64,000 nucleotides of DNA from NCBI RefSeq assembly GCF_010667685.1, contig NZ_WHZW01000008.1, forward strand, positions 62,001 to 126,000, written 5' to 3'. The position numbers and the translations under genes are program-made. Positions 24,762 to 32,412 of the stretch are shown in pieces. Source of the DNA: Bifidobacterium aerophilum. Lineage in GTDB: Bacteria > Actinomycetota > Actinomycetes > Actinomycetales > Bifidobacteriaceae. Position 1 is the first letter of the stretch. Each line of letters begins with the position of its first letter. The notes beneath the pieces were generated by a model. It had not been told where the DNA came from and made no database searches. It was given only the letters and a program-made list of their open reading frames with translations.

Positions 24762-27611
24762 TCAGTGCGCGGCGAGCTGCCAGTCGTCGCCGATGCCGGT
24801 GGACACGTCCAGCGGCACGGACAGGTCGACCGCATGCTCCATGGCGTCGGCGACGAGCCCGCTTACCTGCTCGGCCTCGCCGGGGGCGATCTCCACCACG
24901 AGTTCATCGTGGATCTGCAGGATGATCCGGCTCTTCACGCCGGCTTCCCGCAACGCCCGGTCGGCGTGGATCATCGCGATCTTCATGATGTCCGCCGCGG
25001 ATCCTTGGATCGGCGCGTTGAGCGCCGCTCGTTCGGCGGCGTCGCGGACGGCACGGCTCGTCGACGACAATCCCGGGAAATACCGGCGCCGGCCGAACAT
25101 CGTCTCGGTGTATCCGTTGGCCCGGGCGTCGGCCACCAATGATTCGAGGTACTCGTGCACTTTGCCGAACGTGGCGAAGTACTTGGCCTTGAGCTCTTCG
25201 GCGTGGCCGGGCCTGATCTTGAGCTGTTGGGCGAGCCCATACGTGCTCAGGCCATATGCCAGGCCGTAGCTCATCGCCTTGACGTGGCTGCGCTGGTCGG
25301 GCGTGATCTGGTCGACCGGCACGCCGTAGACGAGCGAGGCCACGTAGCGGTGGAAGTCCGTGCCGGAACGGAACGCTTCGATCAGCGCCTCGTCGCCGGA
25401 GCGGTCGGCCATGATGCGCAGCTCGACCTGCGAATAGTCGCAGCTGAGCAGGGACACGTATCCGTCGCCGGGCACGAACGCGGACCGGATCTCGCGGCCT
25501 GCGTCGTTGCGATTCGGGATGTTCTGCAGGTTCGGATCGACCGAGCTCAGACGTCCGGTCGCGGCCACGGTCTGCTCGAACGTGGTGTGGATGCGACCGT
25601 CCTGCGGATTCGTCGCGTCGATGAGCGTCTGGACGATCTGCTTGAGCTTGTTCGTCTCACGATGCCGAAGCAACGCGCCGAGGAATCCGTTGGCCCGTTC
25701 GTCGTCGACGTATTTGACGTACAGGTCCTGCAGCACGGACGCATTGGTCGTGTACGAACCGGATTTGGTGCGCTTGGTGGCTTTGAGGCCCATGTCCTCG
25801 AACAGCACCTTCTGCAGCTGCTTGGGGCTCTGCAGGTTCACGCGGCTGCCCGCGCAGTCCCATGCGGTCTCCTGCGCCTGACGCGCATCGGCGGCGAACT
25901 GGTCGCGCATGGCGACGAGCCGGCTCATGTCCACTTGCGCCCCGGCGTCCTCCATGCCATGCAGCACGCGTGATACCGGCAGTTCGATCGACGACAGCAG
26001 ATGGGTCTGTTCGCGACGCTCCAGCAACGGGGCGAGATGCTCGGCGAGCGCACGCACGATGGCGATGTGGGTGAGCAGGCGCGATCGCGTGTCCTCCCCC
26101 GTCGACTCGGTCTCGTCGCCGAGATCAAGCAGGCCCTGTACGGCTTCCTTCCCGTTGTCCTCGATATGCAGGTCAAGGAAATGCGCCGCCGCCTGTTCGA
26201 GCGTGTCGGCATGGAAGTCCGGGTGGGCGAGGTATCCGGCGAGTTTGGTGTCGAACGCGGGAGTCGGCAGCCGCAGTCCGGCCGCTTCGAGCATGTGCAG
26301 GTGCTCCTTGTAGCCGTGCACGGTCAACGTGCCGTGGTGACGGTCGAGCAGGTCCTGCAGGATGCGGGCCATGTCCGGCGTGATCGGGGCGTTCATGATG
26401 AGCGCCTGATCACCGTCCAGCAGTGCGATCCGGTCGAGACGTCCTTCCCCGGGCTTGGAGTTGCCTTCGGCAAGCAGGACCCACGAGGTCGCGCCGGCGA
26501 CGCCGGAGACATGCTCGCGCTCCTCGTTCCCCTCGTTCGCGGAGGATCCCGCGGGTCGCTCGGCCCTCCGGGAATCGGAGAAACGTTCGTCCTTCCAGCG
26601 CGTGATGTCCTCCGCGCTTTCGGCCACGGTTTCTTCGGGCAGCTTCAGCGATGCGACGTCGCCGGGAGCCGGCTCGCCGTCATGGGACGGCACCGTCGTG
26701 CCGGCGTTGAAGGTCTTGAGCACCTTGCTGCGCGTGCGCGCGCCGAATTCGAGCTTCTTGAACAGCGCGTCCAGCGCGCCGACGTCCACCGAACCGAAGG
26801 TCAGGTCGTTCAGACCCACACCGAGGTCAAGGTCGCGTACGAGCGCGTTGACCTTGCGGTTGAGCCTGACCTGATCGATGCTTTCGCGCAGGGCTTCGCC
26901 CTTCTTGCCCTTGATCTCGTCGGCATGTTCGATGATGCCGTCGAGGCCGCCGTACTGGTTGATCCATTTGGCGGCGAATCCGTCACCCACCCCCGGCACT
27001 CCGGGGATGTTGTCGGCCGTTTCGCCGCGCAGGGCCGCCAGATCGGGATACTGATCCGGCCGCACATGGTATTTCTCCTCGATCTGTTCGGGGGTCATGT
27101 GCTTGAGGTCCTTGAAATGGTGGCCGGGATACAGCACGGTGATCCGGTCGCTGACCAGCTGGAAGGCGTCGCGGTCGCCGGACAGCACCAGCGTGTGATA
27201 GCCGGCGTCGGCGCCCATCGTGGCGAGCGTGCCGATCACGTCGTCGCCCTCATAGCCGGGCTTTTCGATGTAGGTGACGCCGAGAGCCCTGAGCATATCC
27301 TGGATCAGCGGCAGCTGGGCGAGCAGGTCCTCGGGGGCGGCATCGCGCGTGCCCTTGTACTGGGGCAGCATCTCGTTGCGGAAGGTGCCGCCCTTGACGT
27401 CGAACGCGACGGCGAGATGGTCGGGCTTTTCGGCTTCGATGACCTGGGAAAGCATCGTCGCGAATCCCCACACCGCGTTGGTGGCAAGGCCGGCCGCGGT
27501 GCTGAAGTTCTCGACGGGCAGAGCGAAAAACGCGCGGAACGCTAGCGAATGGCCGTCAACGACCAGCAGTGTTCCGCGCGTGTCAAGTGTGTCTTGCGAC
27601 GCCTCAGTCAT
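24762..27611 (-). CDS. polA: DNA polymerase I
   Basis: Repair and Okazaki-fragment polymerase of 949 residues. The 5'-3' exonuclease domain (about 1-300) shows LLVVDGHSLAFRAFFAL, YEGDDVIGT and SGDRDAFQLV. The central domain (about 370-560) lacks the DxE motif of a 3'-5' exonuclease (WVLLAEG where D-x-E is expected), so proofreading is probably absent as in many actinobacterial and Thermus enzymes. The polymerase domain has motif A DYSQVELR with Asp725 and motif C QIHDELV with Asp902. The start ATG overlaps the end of pdtaR by 8 nt, implying coupled translation. Identification is secure. Confidence 0.97.
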   Translation of the reverse strand: MTEASQDTLDTRGTLLVVDGHSLAFRAFFALPVENFSTAAGLATNAVWGFATMLSQVIEAEKPDHLAVAFDVKGGTFRNEMLPQYKGTRDAAPEDLLAQLPLIQDMLRALGVTYIEKPGYEGDDVIGTLATMGADAGYHTLVLSGDRDAFQLVSDRITVLYPGHHFKDLKHMTPEQIEEKYHVRPDQYPDLAALRGETADNIPGVPGVGDGFAAKWINQYGGLDGIIEHADEIKGKKGEALRESIDQVRLNRKVNALVRDLDLGVGLNDLTFGSVDVGALDALFKKLEFGARTRSKVLKTFNAGTTVPSHDGEPAPGDVASLKLPEETVAESAEDITRWKDERFSDSRRAERPAGSSANEGNEEREHVSGVAGATSWVLLAEGNSKPGEGRLDRIALLDGDQALIMNAPITPDMARILQDLLDRHHGTLTVHGYKEHLHMLEAAGLRLPTPAFDTKLAGYLAHPDFHADTLEQAAAHFLDLHIEDNGKEAVQGLLDLGDETESTGEDTRSRLLTHIAIVRALAEHLAPLLERREQTHLLSSIELPVSRVLHGMEDAGAQVDMSRLVAMRDQFAADARQAQETAWDCAGSRVNLQSPKQLQKVLFEDMGLKATKRTKSGSYTTNASVLQDLYVKYVDDERANGFLGALLRHRETNKLKQIVQTLIDATNPQDGRIHTTFEQTVAATGRLSSVDPNLQNIPNRNDAGREIRSAFVPGDGYVSLLSCDYSQVELRIMADRSGDEALIEAFRSGTDFHRYVASLVYGVPVDQITPDQRSHVKAMSYGLAYGLSTYGLAQQLKIRPGHAEELKAKYFATFGKVHEYLESLVADARANGYTETMFGRRRYFPGLSSTSRAVRDAAERAALNAPIQGSAADIMKIAMIHADRALREAGVKSRIILQIHDELVVEIAPGEAEQVSGLVADAMEHAVDLSVPLDVSTGIGDDWQLAAH

Positions 27612-28398
27612 CGTTGCTTTCCGGCTTGGGGTCGCCGTACTTGGCGATGATGGCCATGGCCAGACGCTTCTTCGGAATGCGCTGATCCATGGAGGTCTTC
27701 TGGATCCAGCGGAAGGCGCCCTGCTCGGAGAAGTCCGCCTTGTCCATCAGCAGGCCCTTGGCACGGTCGACGAGCTTGCGCTCTTCAAGGGTGTCCTCGG
27801 CCTTCTTGAGCTGGGCCTCCATCTTCTTGAGCTCTTCCTGGGCGTTCTTGAGCTTGTTCTCGCCGCCCTCAACGGTGTCGAGCAGATCGTTGATCTCGGC
27901 GAAACGACCCATGGCGACCTCGAGGGCCGGCAGCAGCTTGGATTCCTCGTACGGCTTGGTCACGTACGCCATGGCGCCGGCGCCGGTGGCCTGACGCACC
28001 AGATCGGGCTGGGAGAACGCGGTGAGCATGACGACCGGCGCGATGTTTTCGTCGCAGATCACGCCGGCGGCGGCGATGCCATCCATGCGCGGCATCTTGA
28101 CATCCATGCACACGACGTCCGGACGGAACTTGCGGGTCAGCTCGACGGCTTCCTCACCATTGGCGGCTTCGCCGACGACCTTGTAGCCATTGTCTTCGAG
28201 CATGGCGACGAGGTCCATGCGGTTGACGGATTCATCCTCCGCGACGACGACCGTGCGCTGGCGATCCTCGGCGGTCTCCTGTTCGGCGTCGTTCTGGTCG
28301 ATCGCGTCGTCGGCCTGCGCCGCCGCCTTGAGTTCATCGTCCGTCAACACCGCACCCAATGATTCCGGCGTTTCCGAGGTCTTGTTCCTTGCAACCAT
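27604..28398 (-). CDS. pdtaR: ANTAR-domain response regulator (PdtaR-like)
   Basis: RNA-binding response regulator of 264 residues that would act by antitermination. After a roughly 45-residue acidic extension comes a receiver domain (VVVAEDES; phospho-acceptor Asp99 in VCMDVKMPRMDG; Lys in YVTKPY). A coiled coil (about 185-210) and a C-terminal ANTAR domain (LVDRAKGLLMDKADFSEQGA) follow. The extension makes it longer than mycobacterial PdtaR (about 205). ATG 28398 has AAAGAGG upstream. The cognate kinase, PdtaS, is encoded at 59.9-61.4 kb. The gene overlaps polA by 8 nt; the pdtaR-polA-rpsA-coaE-uvrB order is familiar from mycobacteria. Confidence 0.92.
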   Translation of the reverse strand: MVARNKTSETPESLGAVLTDDELKAAAQADDAIDQNDAEQETAEDRQRTVVVAEDESVNRMDLVAMLEDNGYKVVGEAANGEEAVELTRKFRPDVVCMDVKMPRMDGIAAAGVICDENIAPVVMLTAFSQPDLVRQATGAGAMAYVTKPYEESKLLPALEVAMGRFAEINDLLDTVEGGENKLKNAQEELKKMEAQLKKAEDTLEERKLVDRAKGLLMDKADFSEQGAFRWIQKTSMDQRIPKKRLAMAIIAKYGDPKPESNDD

Positions 28399-28511
28399 GC
28401 CAACCTCTTTCATCGATGAGCCAGGCCATTCCTGCATATCGATGCCCGGCCGAATATAGATTATGTCGTGCATTTGTTGATGTTCGTGCGCCGCCAACAT
28501 CTCGAATTGCG

Positions 28512-28585
28512 TGCCCTCGGTGGGACTCGAACCCACACTGCGCAGATTTTGAGGCTGCTTCCTCTACCAATTGGGATACGAGGGC
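28512..28585 (-). tRNA. tRNA with leucine anticodon CAA but short variable arm
   Basis: A 74-nt cloverleaf: acceptor GCCCTCG/CGAGGGC, discriminator A, T-arm GTGGG-TTCGAGT-CCCAC. The anticodon loop CTCAAAA is flanked by GCAGC and TCTGC (anticodon CAA, with a C31-T39 mismatch at the loop base). The variable region is only about 5 nt, so this is a class I fold, whereas bacterial leucine tRNAs are normally class II. It lies just upstream of pdtaR on the same strand. I call it tRNA-Leu(CAA) from the anticodon; the charged amino acid is uncertain. Confidence 0.8.
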
Positions 28586-28745
28586 GTTTGGCGCACCTAC
28601 GGAAGGATAGCACATGTTTACGACCGAAGCGACCGCCATCGTCCTCAGCGTGGCGCGTACGGCACTGTCGATCCTCTCCATCGTCATCAACGTCGGATCC
28701 CGGAACGACAAGGGAAAACGCGCAAAGACGCGGAATATTCACCGA

Positions 28746-28820
28746 TACGCCATACGCGATCACCATATCGCCCCGCATATCGCCATACAATAGGAATCAG
28801 TCCACGGCAATACGCCATAC
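28746..28820. repeat. three phased copies of (A/T)CGCCATAC upstream of a Nudix gene
   Basis: Copies at 28746-28755, 28778-28788 and 28811-28820, spaced 32-33 bp apart (about three helical turns), in the 250-nt gap between the tRNA and the Nudix gene. A TACAAT lies just after the second copy. They could be activator or repressor sites on one DNA face. Nothing else gene-like is seen in the gap. Confidence 0.5.
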
Positions 28821-28839
28821 AAGGAGGTATTCAGCAATC

Positions 28840-29442
28840 ATGAACGACACGCAGACCTATCGCAAGTTCGACCCATGGCGGGTGTCCCCGCTCAAGGAGG
28901 AATCCCGCAAGCAGATCGTATCGACGCATTATTTCAACGTCGACCAGGTGTCGCTGTCCACGCCCAAGGCCGAACGGTTCGACCGGTTTGTCCTGCAAAG
29001 CACCAACGGCGACGGCGTGGGAGTGCTCGCGCAGACCGACGACGGACGCATCCCCCTGGTCGAACAGTACCGAATCCCCAACCATCGCTGGACACTGGAA
29101 ATCCCGGGAGGCCAGGCGATACGGCGCAACGAGTCCACGGCGGACGTGGCCGCACGCAAGCTGCGCGAAGAGGCGGGATACACCGCGTCATCGATCGTGC
29201 AGTTCGGCCGGTTCATCAACATGCCGAGCTTCGCCGCCTACCATACGTCGCTGTTCTTCGCCACCGGTCTGACCCCTGCGGACCGCGGCAGCTTCGGACC
29301 GGAGACGCCGCGTCCGGACGTGCGGCTGTTCTCTTTGGACGAAGCGTACGAGATGGTGGTCAACGGCACGATCGTGGACGCCAAGACGATCATCGCCGTC
29401 CTGCGTCTGTATGCGGCGCCGGGGCATAATCTCGGCCAGTGA
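28840..29442 (+). CDS. Nudix hydrolase with atypical Nudix box
   Basis: A 200-residue Nudix-fold protein. The box around residues 90-114 reads GGQAIRRNE then ARKLREEAGY: there is one extra residue between Gly and Glu98, and Lys107 replaces the Glu of the canonical RE pair, while the REE dyad is kept. The flanking YRIPNHRWTLEIPGG is typical of ADP-sugar pyrophosphatases. ATG 28840 follows AAGGAGG by 12-13 nt. Substrate and activity are unsure. It has its own upstream repeats and a shared downstream terminator with pyk. Confidence 0.82.
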   Translation: MNDTQTYRKFDPWRVSPLKEESRKQIVSTHYFNVDQVSLSTPKAERFDRFVLQSTNGDGVGVLAQTDDGRIPLVEQYRIPNHRWTLEIPGGQAIRRNESTADVAARKLREEAGYTASSIVQFGRFINMPSFAAYHTSLFFATGLTPADRGSFGPETPRPDVRLFSLDEAYEMVVNGTIVDAKTIIAVLRLYAAPGHNLGQ

Positions 29443-29501
29443 CCGCCGTCGCCGAGCATGCCCGGCATCCGACGATGCCTCGCATACCGCTATGAAACGC
29501 G

Positions 29502-29532
29502 AAGGACCCCGCCCAGAACGGACGGGGTCCTT
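29502..29532. terminator. bidirectional terminator between the Nudix gene and pyk
   Basis: Perfect 10-bp stem AAGGACCCCG/CGGGGTCCTT with an 11-nt loop between two convergent genes; TTGT follows on the plus side. Confidence 0.75.
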
Positions 29533-29570
29533 GTCATGCGGTCGACGCGATCAACGCGGCGACGCTACGC

Positions 29571-31013
29571 TCACTCGGCGTCGCCGACGGTGTGCACGTA
29601 GATGGTGTCGGTGGAGCCGGCGGCATGCTCGCCCTGAGCGGAGCTCAGCACGACGATCTTGTCGCCGTCGGACACCTTGCCGGCCTTCTTGAGGATGGAA
29701 TCGGTGTAGGCCATGAGGTCCTTGCGGGACTTGTCGTGGTAGTCCTCCGGGACGTAGAACGCCTCGGTGCCCCAGGACAGCGCGAGCCAGTGGTAGGTGT
29801 GCTCGTTGTTGGTGATGCCGTAGATCGGGGCGGCCGGACGTTCGCGGGAGACGCGGTGCACGGTGTTGCCGGTCTGGGTGTAGGCGACGATGGCCTTGGC
29901 GTTGAGCTTGTCGGCGAGGTCGACGGCGGCGGAGGAGACGGCGCCGGTGGAGGACATGTCGAGGTTCTTCAGCTCCGGGATGCGGTCGAAGCCGTGCTCG
30001 GTGGCGAAGCCGGAGATGCGGGACATGGTGGCGACGGTCTCGGTCGGGTACTCGCCGACGGCGGTCTCGTTGGAGGTCATGGTCGCGTCGGCGCCGTCGA
30101 GGACGGCGTTGGCGCAGTCGGACGCCTCGGCACGGGACGGAACCGGGGAGTGGACCATGGAGCCGAGGACTTCGGTGGCCACGATGACCGGCTTGGCGTA
30201 CTGGCGGGCCAGTTCGATGATGCGCTTGGTGGCCAGCGGGACCTCCTCGAGCGGGCACTCGACGGCCATGTCGCCACGGGCGGCCATGACGCCGTCGAAG
30301 GTCTTGACGATCTCCTCGAGGTTCTCGAGGGCCTGCGGCTTCTCGATCTTGGCGACGATCGGGATGCGACGGCCTTCCTCGTCCATGATCTCGTGGGCGC
30401 GGTCGATGTCGGTGGCGAAGCGCACGAAGGACATGGCGATGATGTCGGCGCCGGTGCGGATGGCCCAGCGCAGGTCGGCCTCGTCCTTCTCGGTCAGAGC
30501 CGGCAGGGAGACGGCGACGCCCGGCAGGTTGATGCCCTTGTGGGAGGACACCGGACCGGCCACGACGACCTTGGTGTACACGTTGTTGCCCTCGACCTTG
30601 GTGACCTCGAGACGGACCTTGCCGTCGTCGATCAGGATCGGGTCGCCCGGGTGGCAGTCGCCCGGCAGGCCCTTGAAGGTGGTGGAGGTGATGTGCTCGT
30701 CGCCCTCGACGTCATCGGTGGTGATGATGAATTCCTGGCCAAGCTGGAGCTGGACCTTGTCCTCGCCCTCGGCGTTCTTCTTGAACCATCCGCAGCGAAT
30801 CTTCGGACCCTGCAGATCGACCAGCGCGGCGACGTTGCGGCCGGTGGCCTTGGAGGCTTCGCGCACGTTGTTGTAGACGCGAAGATGATCCTCCGGGGTG
30901 CCGTGGGAGCGGTTCAGACGAGCGACGTCCATACCCGCCTCGACGAGCTTGGTAATGCCCTCAAGGGATTCGGTCGCGGGACCGATGGTGTCAACGATCT
31001 TGGCTTTACGCAT
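29571..31013 (-). CDS. pyk: pyruvate kinase
   Basis: Last ATP-yielding step of glycolysis (PEP to pyruvate). 480 residues. Family motifs: KIVDTIGPATES at the start, MDVARLNRSHG, the catalytic-lysine signature IPIVAKIEKPQALENL, MAARGDMAVE and the alpha/beta C-terminal domain. ATG 31013 starts a complete N-terminus. A perfect LacI-type palindrome (TGTGAGCGCTCACA) lies 110 bp upstream, so sugar-dependent control is plausible. It is a monocistronic gene bounded by hairpins on both sides. Confidence 0.97.
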   Translation of the reverse strand: MRKAKIVDTIGPATESLEGITKLVEAGMDVARLNRSHGTPEDHLRVYNNVREASKATGRNVAALVDLQGPKIRCGWFKKNAEGEDKVQLQLGQEFIITTDDVEGDEHITSTTFKGLPGDCHPGDPILIDDGKVRLEVTKVEGNNVYTKVVVAGPVSSHKGINLPGVAVSLPALTEKDEADLRWAIRTGADIIAMSFVRFATDIDRAHEIMDEEGRRIPIVAKIEKPQALENLEEIVKTFDGVMAARGDMAVECPLEEVPLATKRIIELARQYAKPVIVATEVLGSMVHSPVPSRAEASDCANAVLDGADATMTSNETAVGEYPTETVATMSRISGFATEHGFDRIPELKNLDMSSTGAVSSAAVDLADKLNAKAIVAYTQTGNTVHRVSRERPAAPIYGITNNEHTYHWLALSWGTEAFYVPEDYHDKSRKDLMAYTDSILKKAGKVSDGDKIVVLSSAQGEHAAGSTDTIYVHTVGDAE

Positions 31014-31122
31014 GAATGCCTGCCTATTCCTATCTTGTGTTTGCCGGAGTCGGAATGACCCGGCTGCCGAGGTTCAGTGTACTAGCACACGACGAACACG
31101 GCCACTGTTTTCCGCGGTGTGT

Positions 31123-31136
31123 TGTGAGCGCTCACA
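31123..31136. promoter_or_regulatory. LacI-family operator TGTGAGCGCTCACA upstream of pyk
   Basis: Perfect 14-bp palindrome with the central CG typical of LacI/GalR-family operators and almost identical to an idealised lac operator. It is 110 bp upstream of the pyk start in a 213-nt gap shared with the terC terminator. Bifidobacteria use LacI-family regulators (for example AraQ) for central carbon genes; which protein binds here is inference. Confidence 0.6.
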
Positions 31137-31161
31137 TTATTGTAGCGCAAGGCTGTCCGAT

Positions 31162-31210
31162 AATGCAAAACCCGTTGCGCGACAAGGGTTCGCACAACGG
31201 GTTTTGCATT
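31162..31210 (-). terminator. terminator of terC
   Basis: Perfect 16-bp stem (31162-31177 with 31195-31210) with a TTTTGCATT run on the minus strand, 17 nt past the terC stop. Confidence 0.85.
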
Positions 31211-31226
31211 GTTCACAGACAGTTCA

Positions 31227-32219
31227 TCACGCGTTCTTGGAATCCGCGGTTTCCAGCGACTTCATCTTGAGCACGCTGGCGATCGCGGCGCCGCCGATGG
31301 CCAGGACGATGACCGCGAGCGACAGCCATGTGGGCACTTCGGGCACCCACGCAACGGGCCGGCCGCCGTTGAGGAACGGCAGCGAGTTGCCGTGCAGCGC
31401 CTCCATGATGAGCTTGACGCCGATGAAGCCGAGCACGACGGACAGGCCGAGGGGCAGGTAGACGAGCTTGTCGAGCAGGGCACCGAGCAGGAAGTAGAGC
31501 TGCTGCAGGCCGAGCAGCGCGAACACGTTGGACGTGAACACGATGAACGGGTCCTTGGTCAGGCCGAAGATCGCCGGGATCGAATCGAAGGCGAACATGA
31601 CGTCGGTGGTGCCGATGGCGAGAAAGACGACGAGCATCGGGGTGAAGTACCTGACGCCGTTCTTTTCGGTGCGCAGCTTTTCGCCGTCGTATTCGTCGGA
31701 GATCCTCATGACCTTGCGCAGGGCCTTGATGATGCCGTTCTCGTGGTATTCCTCGTCATCGTCGCCGCCGGTGACGAGCTTGACCGCGGTGACGATGAGG
31801 AAGGCGCCGAAGAGGAAGAAGATCCAGGTAAAGCGTTCGATCAGCGCGGCGCCGATGAGGATGAAGATGCCGCGCAGGATCAGCGCGACGGTGATGCCGA
31901 CCGAGAGCACGTATTTCTGCAGGACCTTCGGCACGGCGAAGTTCGACATGATGATGACGAACACGAACAGGTTGTCGATGCTCAGCGAGTATTCGGTGAG
32001 CCAGCCGGAATAGAATTCGATGGCCGGCTTGGAACCGGCGACGGCCCACATGATGCCGCCGAAGATCAGGGCGGCGACCACGAAGAACGCGATGTGCTGC
32101 AGGCACTCCTTGGTGGACGGCACGTGCGGCTTGCGTCCGATGACGAACAGATCCACGACGAAGAACGCCGCGAGCACCACGAACGTGGCGACCATAAACA
32201 CTACAGGGGTTTCAGACAT
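31227..32219 (-). CDS. TerC family integral membrane protein
   Basis: A 330-residue TerC/Alx-type membrane protein with about eight to nine hydrophobic helices. TerC signatures include the acidic intramembrane residues in SLSIDNLFVFVIIMSNFAVP and VMFAFDSIPAIFGLTKDPFIVFTSN. The family is linked to tellurite resistance and to manganese export that metallates secreted proteins; either role is inference here. ATG 32219 is preferred (GGGAG close by); ATG 32231 is in frame. The upstream gap to uvrB contains a 66-bp tandem repeat. Confidence 0.92.
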   Translation of the reverse strand: MSETPVVFMVATFVVLAAFFVVDLFVIGRKPHVPSTKECLQHIAFFVVAALIFGGIMWAVAGSKPAIEFYSGWLTEYSLSIDNLFVFVIIMSNFAVPKVLQKYVLSVGITVALILRGIFILIGAALIERFTWIFFLFGAFLIVTAVKLVTGGDDDEEYHENGIIKALRKVMRISDEYDGEKLRTEKNGVRYFTPMLVVFLAIGTTDVMFAFDSIPAIFGLTKDPFIVFTSNVFALLGLQQLYFLLGALLDKLVYLPLGLSVVLGFIGVKLIMEALHGNSLPFLNGGRPVAWVPEVPTWLSLAVIVLAIGGAAIASVLKMKSLETADSKNA

Positions 32220-32255
32220 GGCTCCCAGCATAGGAAAAGGCGCTGACGCGGGTCC

Positions 32256-32412
32256 ACGGAAGCCCGCTTATTCGCCTCCGCGTCACATACGACGCTCACG
32301 ACGCTATCGCTGCTCGCTGTTACGGAAGCTCACTTATTCGCTTCCGCGTCACATACGACGCTCACGACGCTATCGCTGTTCGCTGTTACGGAAGCTCACT
32401 TATTCGCTTCCG
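32256..32412. repeat. 66-bp tandem repeat overlapping the 3' end of uvrB
   Basis: Two full 66-bp units (starting 32256 and 32322) and a 25-bp third unit (32388-32412). Unit 2 and the partial unit 3 are identical over those 25 bp; unit 1 differs at a few positions. Each unit starts with a CGGAAGC...GCTTCCG hairpin. The third unit contains the last four sense codons and stop of uvrB, so the 3' end of uvrB is repeated downstream. Confidence 0.9.
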
